NCBI GenBank assembly: GCA_900554315.1 | Contig: USGP01000004.1 | Location: forward strand, 10,362-74,361 | From: an uncultured Mycoplasmatota bacterium | Lineage (GTDB): Bacteria > Bacillota_I > Bacilli_A > RF39 > UBA660 | Length of the DNA: 64,000 nt | Direction: 5' to 3' | Shown here: positions 43,995 through 51,411 of the stretch, one piece after another | Numbering within the stretch: position 1 is the first letter of the stretch | Layout: each line of letters starts with the position of its first letter | Notes under the pieces: generated by a model | The model's input: only the letters and a program-made list of their open reading frames with translations | Databases searched by the model: none | Told to the model about the DNA's origin: nothing | Translations under genes and position numbers: made by a program

Positions 43995-44948
43995 TTAAAA
44001 TAAATTCTTATATATGAAAAATCCTGCTACTACAATAACGGCAATAATTAATATTATTAATGCTATTTTTAAAGCTACTGGCATAGACTTTTCTTTGAAC
44101 TCATCATCCATTTCAAAATCTTTGTCTGATAAATCCATACTTCTTGTATAAAAGTCAGTATCTGATTCATCCATAATACTTCCGGTCTTCTTTTCTTCTT
44201 TTAATTGATTTACTTTTTCAATTTGCTCTTTGTCTAATATTTCTTTAGATAAAGATAATCTTTCTTCTGTGTCATCATCACTAAAGGTATCATCCATGTT
44301 ATCTTCATCTGGAATATCATCATCTTCTTCTGGTTCTTTTGGTTTTTCATCTGGTTCTGGTTTTTCTACTCGATCCATTATGTTTGTTGCCATTAAGTCA
44401 CTAAGTAAATCAACACTTGTTGCTTGATCGATTTCTCCAGCTAAAGTTTTAGAAGTAATTGTATCAATTAAATCTCTAAGTTCTCCTTCATCTGGTTTTG
44501 TTCTTTCTACTTTTTCTTTTCTATATTTTTCTAACTCTTCTGGGTTTAGGCTAGCTAGTATATTATAATTTGTATTTTTTAGTTTTCTTTTGGCTTCTAA
44601 TTCATCTTTTTGTACTCTGTTCTTTTTGGCTTCAGCAATTACGCTATTAATGTCATAGATTTTATTTTCATGGTCTTGATATAAATAATTAAAATTATCT
44701 AATTCTTTTTTTACTTTTGGTTCTTGAATGAAGGTATCACTATATTCTTTCATCTGATGATATCCTTCTCGAGTACGATAGTTTTTTTGAGCAGTACCTA
44801 AATCGATGGCATTGGCATTGGTTACATCTGTAAAGTTTGTATATTTGGTATTACGTCCTATATTTTCATACAACTCTTGATTTTTATTAGATCTACGTGC
44901 CATTTCTTGTCCTTCTCTTTGTTGATAGCGTTCCATTCTGCTTCTCAT
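43995..44948 (-). CDS. Tail-anchored acidic protein, 317 residues
   Basis: Unrecognised. The N-terminal 290 residues are hydrophilic. They begin basic (RSRMERYQQREGQEMARRSNK), become strongly acidic (EEDDDIPDEDNMDD), and have helical segments. The only membrane segment is at the extreme C-terminus (about 293-315, IALIILIIAVIVVAGFFIY), so the protein would be anchored by its tail with a large cytosolic part. I chose the ATG at 44948 because GGAAGGTGA precedes it; a GTG 9 bases upstream is less likely. Confidence 0.72.
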   Translation of the reverse strand: MRSRMERYQQREGQEMARRSNKNQELYENIGRNTKYTNFTDVTNANAIDLGTAQKNYRTREGYHQMKEYSDTFIQEPKVKKELDNFNYLYQDHENKIYDINSVIAEAKKNRVQKDELEAKRKLKNTNYNILASLNPEELEKYRKEKVERTKPDEGELRDLIDTITSKTLAGEIDQATSVDLLSDLMATNIMDRVEKPEPDEKPKEPEEDDDIPDEDNMDDTFSDDDTEERLSLSKEILDKEQIEKVNQLKEEKKTGSIMDESDTDFYTRSMDLSDKDFEMDDEFKEKSMPVALKIALIILIIAVIVVAGFFIYKNLF

Positions 44949-45013
44949 ACCGCTCACCTTCCTATACTTAAGTTTATCACACCTTAGTTAAAAACAAAAG
45001 AACTAATTAGTCC

Positions 45014-45042
45014 TTTACGTCAAACAATTTTTCTTGTATAAT
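45014..45042 (+). promoter_or_regulatory. Ferredoxin promoter
   Basis: TTTACG (45014-45019), 17 bases, perfect TATAAT (45037-45042), then AAGGAGAG before the ATG at 45064. Confidence 0.65.
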
Positions 45043-45063
45043 TAGGTGGAAGGAGAGATTAAA

Positions 45064-45255
45064 ATGAAAGTAAAAGTAAATAGAGATAGTTGCATCGGAT
45101 GTGGTGCTTGTGCAGCAATTTGTGATGATGTTTTTGAAATAGATGATGAAGGACTTTCTACTGTAAAAAAAGAAGAAGTAGAAGATGACAAAAAGCAAGA
45201 AGTTCAAGATGCTGCTGATAGTTGTCCTACTGGTGCTATTGAAGTAGACGAATAA
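45064..45255 (+). CDS. fer: 4Fe-4S ferredoxin
   Basis: Small electron carrier, 63 residues. Cys motif CIGCGAC near residue 10, with a fourth Cys in SCPTGAI near the C-terminus, gives one [4Fe-4S] cluster of the Bacillus ferredoxin type. The rest is acidic, as usual. ATG at 45064 follows GGAAGGAGAG; an in-frame GTG within the SD is rejected. Confidence 0.92.
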   Translation: MKVKVNRDSCIGCGACAAICDDVFEIDDEGLSTVKKEEVEDDKKQEVQDAADSCPTGAIEVDE

Positions 45256-45275
45256 TTTTATTCGTCTTTTTTTAT
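45247..45275 (+). terminator. Terminator after ferredoxin
   Basis: GACGAAT/ATTCGTC stem (45247-45266), then a run of T. Confidence 0.85.
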
Positions 45276-45313
45276 GCTCTATTCTCTGCTATACTTATAC
45301 TAGAGGTGGGAGT

Positions 45314-45865
45314 ATGAAGTGTCCAAGATGTGGAAAAAAAATGTCCAAAGATAGTAGTCATACCTTCTGTACCCATTGTGGGTATTTAGACGATGGAAAA
45401 CAGATTCATGGTTATGGAGATGAAAAAGCTAGCGACTTAGAGATTTATTTAGGAAAAGACTTTGATAAGATTTGGAGGAATGAAAACTGGTTTACTAGTC
45501 TTGTTTTAGGTCCTTTATATTTATGCTACCGTGGTTTTATTTTCTTAGGGCTTTTTTTCATGCCTTTGGAATGGTTATTTTGGGCATTGATGTATAGTTC
45601 ATTTTCTCATTTTCGTTATGTTTTGTTGGTTATTGCTATTATATTATCTAGAGCATTCTTTATGGGAATCAATAATATGATTTGTATCTATTTTTATAAT
45701 AGACAAATTCAAAAAATTAAAAAGAAATATCCAGATACTTACCTAGAAGAGCTTAGGAAAAACAATGGTCATATCAATCATTATATGTCATTTTTTATAG
45801 CTGTATTACTTTTTGCCCTTTTTGTTATTTCTTTTATTCTTATCTATAATTATTTATGGGGATAA
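45314..45865 (+). CDS. Zinc-ribbon membrane protein, copy 1
   Basis: 183 residues. N-terminal zinc ribbon (MKCPRCGK...FCTHCGYLDDG, four Cys in two CxxC pairs) followed by a soluble stretch and four hydrophobic segments, a DUF2628-like layout. The next gene is a clear paralogue: both have the ribbon, HGY, ASDLEIYLG and a KKYP-x(4)-YLE motif. Short SD GAGGTGGGAG. Function unknown; a sensory or scaffold role is speculation. Confidence 0.78.
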   Translation: MKCPRCGKKMSKDSSHTFCTHCGYLDDGKQIHGYGDEKASDLEIYLGKDFDKIWRNENWFTSLVLGPLYLCYRGFIFLGLFFMPLEWLFWALMYSSFSHFRYVLLVIAIILSRAFFMGINNMICIYFYNRQIQKIKKKYPDTYLEELRKNNGHINHYMSFFIAVLLFALFVISFILIYNYLWG

Positions 45866-45892
45866 TTATTTTTTATAAGTAGGAGGTACCTT

Positions 45893-46432
45893 ATGAGATG
45901 TCCTAGATGTGGAAAAGATATGTCAACTTCTAAAAGTCATGTATTTTGTACGCGTTGTGGCTATTTAGATAACGGAGAACAAATTCATGGTTATGAAGAA
46001 TATCAAGCTAGTGATTTAGAAATTTATTTAGGGAACGATTATGATAGTATTGTTCGGAATAATAATGCAAAGTCGTGCTTTTTCTTAGGACCACTTTATT
46101 TTTTAGTACGGGGTTTTCTTCTTTTAGGAACTCTTTTGCAAGCTTTAGAAATCTATATTTGGTACCTTATTGTTCAATTTGGAGAAAATATTATTTTAGT
46201 TTTTCTTGGGATATTAATTACTAGAACGATAGCTATGATTAGTTATAATCCATTATGCGTCTTTTTATATCGTATAAAGATTAAAGCATTAAAAAAGAAG
46301 TATCCTGCTTCTTATTTGGAGTATTTAAGAAAAAATACTCATAACTCTATTAGCGGTCTTGGTATTTTGTTAATTTTACTTTTCTTTATTACACTTATTG
46401 TTTGTTTTTATATTCTTTATTCATCCATGTAA
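45893..46432 (+). CDS. Zinc-ribbon membrane protein, copy 2
   Basis: 179 residues, paralogue of the preceding gene from a tandem duplication, with the same zinc ribbon (MRCPRCGK...FCTRCGYLDNG), ASDLEIYLGNDYD and four hydrophobic segments. SD TAGGAGGT lies 27 bases after the first copy's stop, so they form a two-gene operon ending at the terminator at 46431. The second copy is diverged along the membrane part, suggesting the duplication is old. Confidence 0.78.
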   Translation: MRCPRCGKDMSTSKSHVFCTRCGYLDNGEQIHGYEEYQASDLEIYLGNDYDSIVRNNNAKSCFFLGPLYFLVRGFLLLGTLLQALEIYIWYLIVQFGENIILVFLGILITRTIAMISYNPLCVFLYRIKIKALKKKYPASYLEYLRKNTHNSISGLGILLILLFFITLIVCFYILYSSM

Positions 46433-46460
46433 AAAATTCCCTTAATGGGAATTTTCTTTT
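46431..46460. terminator. Bidirectional terminator
   Basis: AAAATTCCC/GGGAATTTT stem (46433-46455) between convergent genes. Confidence 0.85.
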
Positions 46461-47170
46461 TGTTCTAAGGCATATACTTTTGCTACTTCTTTTGGAGTTA
46501 ATTTTCTATATTCTCCTGATTGTAAATTTTTTAAATCAAAAAATGCTTCTTTTTCTCTTTTTAACTTTTCTACTTGGAATCCTACTGCTTCAAACATTTT
46601 CTTTACTTGATGATTTTTTCCTTCATGAATCGTTATTTGTACCATACAAGTATTTGATTTGTCATTTACTTTTTTTAATTTTACACGAGATGCTTTCAAT
46701 GTTTCTCCATCTACTTCTACTCCATCTTTTAATTTGTTAATTTGCTCGCCTTTGATAATTCCATTTAATTTTGCCATATATACTTTATCTACTTTTTCAC
46801 TTGGATGCATTAAAATATTAGCAAATTCTCCATCGTTAGTTAATAAAAGTACTCCAGTTGTATCATAATCTAGTCTTCCTACTGGGTAGATTCTAGCATT
46901 GGTAGGAATTAAGTCTACTACAGTTTTTCTATGATGTTCATCACTTGTTGAGGTGACCACTCCTCTTGGTTTATTTAATAAATAATATTCTTTGGGCTCT
47001 TTTTCGATGGGTTTTCCATTTACTTCTACTCTATCTTTATGAGATACTTTTGTACCTAGTTCTGTTATTACTTCTCCATTCACTTTTACTTTTCCGGCTG
47101 TGATTAATTCTTCGGCTTTTCTTCTTGATGTAATTCCTGCTTCTGCAATTACTTTTTGTAGTCTTTCCAT
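46442..47170 (-). CDS. rluB: Pseudouridine synthase RluB-type
   Basis: Modifies 23S rRNA. N-terminal S4 RNA-binding domain (MERLQKVIAEAGITSRRKAEELI) followed by the RsuA/RluB catalytic domain with the active-site Asp in PVGRLDYDTTGVLLLTNDGE and the late KNHQVKKMFEAVG block. 242 residues, normal length. SD AGGTGA. In other Firmicutes it lies near scpB; here scp genes are absent from the window. Confidence 0.93.
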   Translation of the reverse strand: MERLQKVIAEAGITSRRKAEELITAGKVKVNGEVITELGTKVSHKDRVEVNGKPIEKEPKEYYLLNKPRGVVTSTSDEHHRKTVVDLIPTNARIYPVGRLDYDTTGVLLLTNDGEFANILMHPSEKVDKVYMAKLNGIIKGEQINKLKDGVEVDGETLKASRVKLKKVNDKSNTCMVQITIHEGKNHQVKKMFEAVGFQVEKLKREKEAFFDLKNLQSGEYRKLTPKEVAKVYALEQKENSH

Positions 47171-47332
47171 AGTATCACCTATTCTTTCTTCTGCTTTTTC
47201 TTGAAATTACGGGCTATATATTATCATACTATTTTTGAATTTACTAGTATTTTCTAGTCCTTGTATGTATTATATCATAATTCTTACACGGATTTTTTCT
47301 TTTTACATACATTATCATAAAGGAGTGTTAAT

Positions 47333-47605
47333 ATGATGTATTCTACTAATAATTATGGAGTACCCACTACTTATGAGACTCGTGTATATGAAGGTATGCC
47401 TTATTCTACAGCTGTTCCTACAGAAGGAATTTCTCCTGATGGAGAAAGATTTTTCTTAGCCCCATTTTTAGTTGGTGGTCTTGCTGGTACAGCACTAGGA
47501 TATGGCATCGCTAATAACAATCAAATCAACCGTCCTCCTATGATGTTTCCTCCAATAATGTATCCTACTCCATATCCAGTTTATACAACCAATTATTATT
47601 ACTAA
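47333..47605 (+). CDS. Small Tyr/Pro-rich protein, possible spore surface protein
   Basis: 90 residues: polar N-terminus, a Gly-rich hydrophobic segment (FFLAPFLVGGLAGTALGYGIA, about 44-64), then a Pro/Tyr-rich tail ending in YYY. This layout is common in small coat-associated proteins of spore formers, but I cannot assign a family. The first ATG (47333) follows AAAGGAGTG. A terminator follows at 47602. Spore association is inference. Confidence 0.65.
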   Translation: MMYSTNNYGVPTTYETRVYEGMPYSTAVPTEGISPDGERFFLAPFLVGGLAGTALGYGIANNNQINRPPMMFPPIMYPTPYPVYTTNYYY

Positions 47606-47628
47606 AGCTTCGGCTTTAGTTTTCTTTT
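47602..47628 (+). terminator. Terminator
   Basis: CTAAAGC-TTCG-GCTTTAG stem with a stable tetraloop, then T-rich sequence. It overlaps the stop of the 90-residue gene. Confidence 0.8.
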
Positions 47629-48857
47629 AATGGTAAAAGTATGGTGACTTTGGTACCTTTTCCCACTTGAGATTGATAATTTATAGTTCCATGATGTTGC
47701 TCAATAATTTCCTTTGATAACGCTACTCCAATACCAGTACCATGTTCTTTTGTAGTATAAAACACTTTATAAATCTTATCTAAATTTTCTTTTGAAATTC
47801 CTGTTCCTGTATCTTCAATTTTAATTTGAATTTCATCTTTTAACTTCTTTACTGTCGTTATTATTTTTAGTTTTCTTTTATCATCTTTGGCTTCTATAGA
47901 ATTTTTTATTAAATTTACAATTACTTGTTTCATTCTATTATAGTCTAATTTGGTATATAATTCTTCCTCTTTTATATTAAAAGATGATTCCACTTCTTTT
48001 TCTTTTAATAATGGTGCTAGAGTTTCTTCTATATCCTCTAATAAAACTGCCATATCTACTTCTTCTTTTTCTATTTTTAATTTTCCATAATCAGAAAAAT
48101 CATTAATGATTAATAATGTCCTATCTATTTCTTCTTTGATAATTGGTAAATATTTCTTTAATTTTTCTTTGTTTTTGATATTTAACATTTCTAAATATCC
48201 TTTACAAACAGCTATTGGATTTTTTATTTCATGAGTCAATTTAAATAAAGCCATCTTTAGTTCTTTTTCTTTTTCTAGTTTTTGATAAGCTTTATTCTTT
48301 TCTATAATTTCTTCTCCTTCTTTTAAGAGCCATAAAATACTACTCATTGTTAATATTAATAAAAAAATAACAAAAATTAAATATAGAAGAGTTTGCGTTT
48401 TTGGATAACTATTTGTATTTTTTAAGCAAATACAACAAGCGATTAGAAAAGATTTTATACCAATAAAACTATTTAATAGGATATTGTTTTTGGAGTGTTT
48501 TTTTAATAGAATTAAATAAATTATTAAGTAGATACTATATTCTATTACTTCATACATAATAGGAATGTTTAATACTAGATAATAATAGTATATCGTAACG
48601 ATTGATAAAAAGATAATTAGTAAAGTTCTTCTTTTCATATAAGCAATCAATAATGGGAAATTAATTAAAATTAAACTAGCTACAGATTCTTCTTCTCCTG
48701 TATATCGAATCATTAAAAACATAGAAGAAAAAATAGCTAAATCTAGTACTATTTTTTCTTCCTTGGTATTATTTTTATAGCTCATATAAATTGCATATAA
48801 TAAAAATGGAAATAGTAAAAAAATTAAATTTGTAATTAAAGATTCAAAAATCGACAT
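47616..48857 (-). CDS. Orphan membrane sensor histidine kinase (KinB-like)
   Basis: 413 residues: about six membrane segments in residues 1-180 without a large external sensor domain, then a short linker, dimerisation/phosphoacceptor helix with THEIKNPIAVCKGYLEML (His209), and the HATPase domain with N box (VNLIKNSIEAK), DTGTGIS and GTGIGVALS. Membrane layout and the H-box resemble sporulation kinase KinB. No response regulator lies next to it, as for phosphorelay kinases. The phosphorelay role is inference. SD AAAGGTGA. Confidence 0.85.
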   Translation of the reverse strand: MSIFESLITNLIFLLFPFLLYAIYMSYKNNTKEEKIVLDLAIFSSMFLMIRYTGEEESVASLILINFPLLIAYMKRRTLLIIFLSIVTIYYYYLVLNIPIMYEVIEYSIYLIIYLILLKKHSKNNILLNSFIGIKSFLIACCICLKNTNSYPKTQTLLYLIFVIFLLILTMSSILWLLKEGEEIIEKNKAYQKLEKEKELKMALFKLTHEIKNPIAVCKGYLEMLNIKNKEKLKKYLPIIKEEIDRTLLIINDFSDYGKLKIEKEEVDMAVLLEDIEETLAPLLKEKEVESSFNIKEEELYTKLDYNRMKQVIVNLIKNSIEAKDDKRKLKIITTVKKLKDEIQIKIEDTGTGISKENLDKIYKVFYTTKEHGTGIGVALSKEIIEQHHGTINYQSQVGKGTKVTILLPLKEN

Positions 48858-48991
48858 AATATCACCTTTTTTTATTTTATCTTATAGCTTTGTCGAATTT
48901 TGTCGTTTTTTGAAATCTTATTTTCTTTGTTTACCGCCTGTTTACATACTATTTTTTTACTTTGTTTCATAATGATGTTATGGTGATTGCA

Positions 48992-49240
48992 ATGTATGAA
49001 GTTAATATTTATGAACAAGTTTCTAGAAATATTAAGAAGTACAGAAAAGAAGCAGGTATGACGCAAGCTCAATTAGCAGAAGCTATTGGAGTATCTCATG
49101 AATTTATTCGTAGAATTGAATCTAAAAAAGGTAAAAAAACATTTTCTTTTCAAACACTTTGGAATATTTCTAATGTATTACATATTAGTCTAGATCAATT
49201 AGCTGAAATTGACCTTGAAGAGTTAAAACAAAAACATTAA
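48992..49240 (+). CDS. Xre-family helix-turn-helix regulator
   Basis: 82-residue DNA-binding protein, essentially one HTH_3 domain (NIKKYRKEAGMTQAQLAEAIGV, SHEFIRRIES) followed by a short helical end (HISLDQLAEIDLEEL). ATG at 48992 after GGTGAT. It is divergent from the kinase gene and may repress itself or its neighbours. No toxin gene is next to it. Confidence 0.88.
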   Translation: MYEVNIYEQVSRNIKKYRKEAGMTQAQLAEAIGVSHEFIRRIESKKGKKTFSFQTLWNISNVLHISLDQLAEIDLEELKQKH

Positions 49241-49252
49241 CTCTTTTTTTTT
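49218..49252 (+). terminator. Terminator of the Xre gene
   Basis: AAGAGTTAA/TTAACTCTT stem (49218-49245) with a run of T. Confidence 0.75.
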
Positions 49253-49282
49253 GCAAAAAAAAAATGGATTATTTCAATCCAT
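49253..49282 (-). terminator. Terminator of the EIIB-like gene
   Basis: ATGGATT/AATCCAT stem (49264-49282) with a long T run on the minus strand. Confidence 0.85.
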
Positions 49283-49589
49283 CTATATATTTCTTTAATT
49301 GTTTTGACTCTGGTCCTAAAATAATTTTTAATTGGTTATCTATTTCTACAATTCCTTTAGCACCTAATTTTTGAATTCCTTCCTTATTGGCTTTGCTAAC
49401 ATCTTTTAATGTTACTTTAAAGCGGGATAAGTTGGTTTCTGTATCAATTATATTATCCTTTCCACCTAATAGTTCTACTAATTTATTGAAATCTAAATTA
49501 GCGTCTTTTTTGGTTGCTTTTAATATTGCTAATAAAATAATTATTAGAACAACAGCAATAATTAAATATTGTATTATATTCATATTCAT
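49269..49589 (-). CDS. Membrane-anchored glucose-type EIIB-like domain without Cys
   Basis: 106 residues: an N-terminal membrane segment (about 7-24) and a domain of about 75 residues that matches PTS glucose-type EIIB (FNKLVELLGGKDNI, then ETNLSRFKVTLKDVSKANKEG, GAKGIVEIDNQLKIILG). The phosphorylated Cys of EIIB (in the CITRLR motif) is replaced by Asn at about 53, so it cannot carry phosphate. It is the last gene before the secretion locus ends. Function unknown; it may be a structural relative used at the membrane. Confidence 0.75.
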   Translation of the reverse strand: MNMNIIQYLIIAVVLIIILLAILKATKKDANLDFNKLVELLGGKDNIIDTETNLSRFKVTLKDVSKANKEGIQKLGAKGIVEIDNQLKIILGPESKQLKKYIDGLK

Positions 49590-49643
49590 AATTCTTTCAC
49601 CATCTTTATTATACTATATTATTTTAGAAAAGAAAACTATTAA

Positions 49644-50591
49644 TTAGTTATCATAATTGACTTTTACAATATTCGTAAAATAGTTTTGACCAACTCGATT
49701 GGCTTCTGGATTCCAGTCTTCTGTTACTTTTCCTGTTGTGGTATCCATTTTGGTAATATTCATACCGCCTGTACCAGAACAGTGACTGACTGTGATTTCA
49801 TTGCCATCTACACCAATTACCATACCAACATGTCCATCCATAGAGGCTAAATCTCCTACTTCTACTTTATTGGTAGCACTAGTTAAGGGAATATTTTCAC
49901 CTAGACTTTCTAGTTCATCTACAACCATTGGTTGGTTGATGTCATAGCCACCATTTTTTAAAGCCCAGGATACATATCCAGAACAATCAAAACTATTAGG
50001 TTGAACGGTACCTGTTTGACTTCCTCCTGGAGCTGTTACTGTTTTACTTTGTCCCCAGGTAGGATCTAGTCCCTCTGTCAGATTGATATGACCTCCACCC
50101 CAGAAGTAATTCATATGTGGGAAAGAAGTTACTAAAAACATAGCAGCTGCTGCTGATTTTGCTCTTTCACCAGAGGCATTAGATAGAGATTTTTCAAATA
50201 AATTTTCATAATAATCGTAATCATAACCGGCTAATTTTTGATTAAATGTATTTTCATAAAGTTCTTTTAAAGTTTTATCGTCTAAGATCATACTATCTAA
50301 GCCAGTTAAACTTAAAGTAAGATTTAGTCCACCTTCTGATTTTGCAAATGCTACAACAGCAGCATAAATATCAGAAGAAAATTCTTTGGATTTTTGAATT
50401 ATATTATTAAGTTCATATTCTACATCATCTGATACCGAAGAAAAACAATCATCATGATCTTTCCCTAGATTGATAATTTGTTCTCTTTTTTCTTCTAAAT
50501 CATTGGGAGTATTATAAATTTCACTTAGGACCATATCTATATCTTGTTTTGATCTTAAAACTTTCATATAATCTACTTTAGTTTCTGCCAT
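49644..50591 (-). CDS. NlpC/P60 hydrolase with WXG/LXG-like N-terminus
   Basis: 315 residues, no signal peptide. Residues 1-150 are helical, with a DHDDCF segment that resembles one (SHDNCL) in the N-terminus of the 591-residue protein of the same locus. The C-terminal NlpC/P60 domain (about 150-315) has catalytic Cys203 in FDCSGYVSW, His254 in GHVGMVIG and a polar third residue (His270). This predicts a peptidoglycan endopeptidase exported by a route other than Sec, most simply type VII secretion. It follows the coiled-coil gene by 8 bases in the second cassette. Confidence 0.85.
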   Translation of the reverse strand: MAETKVDYMKVLRSKQDIDMVLSEIYNTPNDLEEKREQIINLGKDHDDCFSSVSDDVEYELNNIIQKSKEFSSDIYAAVVAFAKSEGGLNLTLSLTGLDSMILDDKTLKELYENTFNQKLAGYDYDYYENLFEKSLSNASGERAKSAAAAMFLVTSFPHMNYFWGGGHINLTEGLDPTWGQSKTVTAPGGSQTGTVQPNSFDCSGYVSWALKNGGYDINQPMVVDELESLGENIPLTSATNKVEVGDLASMDGHVGMVIGVDGNEITVSHCSGTGGMNITKMDTTTGKVTEDWNPEANRVGQNYFTNIVKVNYDN

Positions 50592-50599
50592 TTGATCAC

Positions 50600-51070
50600 C
50601 TATTTCATTTTACAAAGCGTATCATACTTTTCTTGATATGCCTGTAGACTTTGATTTAAACTTTCTCTTTTGTTTTTTAAATCTTCACTATTAAATATTG
50701 CTATTTGAATATTTAACCAAAACATCTCACCATTAATTTCATCTATTTTGGCTTTTACTTTTGTTTTTAATTCTTCAATCTCTTCTGTTCTTTTTTCCTC
50801 GGCTTTTGCTATTATATTGTCTTTCCAACTATTAATAGTATCTTCTAAAGTCTCTGCTTGTGTTATTAGTTCATTGCTTTTATCTTTTAAAACAGTAGCT
50901 CCATCTACTGTAAAACTTTCTTCACCCAATCCACTTTGCTGAGCTTGTTTTATGGCTTGAGTAAAATTTTTTTTGGCTTCTTTTGCGGTAGTAGCATAGG
51001 CATTTGTTAATTTTTTTACTTCATCTAAATCTAAAATAGCTTTAATTGGTGTGTCACAAGTTATTGTCAT
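50600..51070 (-). CDS. Coiled-coil protein of the secretion cassette, 156 residues
   Basis: Mostly coiled coil (about 60-150) without signal peptide or membrane segment. It shares a block with the 181-residue protein in the same operon: a short beta pair (SFTVDGATVLKDK versus YSLNVGGQPILYEK) followed by a long helix with AKAEEKRTEEIEELKTKVKAKI versus RAAEEHRKEELSTIYSKLETK. So it is a paralogue. Its ATG overlaps the stop of the DUF4176 gene (ATGA). Could be a T7-type chaperone or structural partner; not established. Confidence 0.75.
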   Translation of the reverse strand: MTITCDTPIKAILDLDEVKKLTNAYATTAKEAKKNFTQAIKQAQQSGLGEESFTVDGATVLKDKSNELITQAETLEDTINSWKDNIIAKAEEKRTEEIEELKTKVKAKIDEINGEMFWLNIQIAIFNSEDLKNKRESLNQSLQAYQEKYDTLCKMK

Positions 51071-51393
51071 TCTGTTTCTAAAGTCTCCAATGGAAGTGGT
51101 TGTTGATTAGACGATGGTGTTTGCTCCTCTTTTATTTTTTCTTCTATTTTTGTAATAAAGCTATTAGATTCTTCATTTTTATAGCCAGAGAAAAATATTT
51201 GATCAATTTGTTCATGGTTAAAGACACAGGTGATATCGGAACGAAGAACTCCTTCTGGGAATACACATCCACAATAATCATAAATTTGATTTGGTCTTTC
51301 TTGTGTCCTCATACGATATCCTATAATCATGATTTTTTTTCTTCCACCTTTTAATAATACTACACTACCTAATGGTAAAATTTCTTGTTCCAT
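51067..51393 (-). CDS. DUF4176 protein, second cassette
   Basis: 108 residues. It has the DUF4176 pattern: LPLGSVVLLKGGRKKIMIIG, then a YDYCGCVFPEGVL block, FNHEQIDQIFFSGY, and a charged tail. DUF4176 genes are found repeatedly in Firmicute type VII secretion loci, which is the main family evidence for the locus type. Role unknown. Cytosolic. It starts about 18 bases downstream of the 591-residue gene, SD AGAGGGGAA. Confidence 0.85.
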   Translation of the reverse strand: MEQEILPLGSVVLLKGGRKKIMIIGYRMRTQERPNQIYDYCGCVFPEGVLRSDITCVFNHEQIDQIFFSGYKNEESNSFITKIEEKIKEEQTPSSNQQPLPLETLETE

Positions 51394-51411
51394 ATGTTTC
51401 CCCTCTTTTCC

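Noticed and set aside
48992..49240. Toxin-antitoxin module with the Xre gene as antitoxin
   Set aside because: No small toxin gene lies next to it on either strand; the neighbours are a kinase and the EIIB-like gene.
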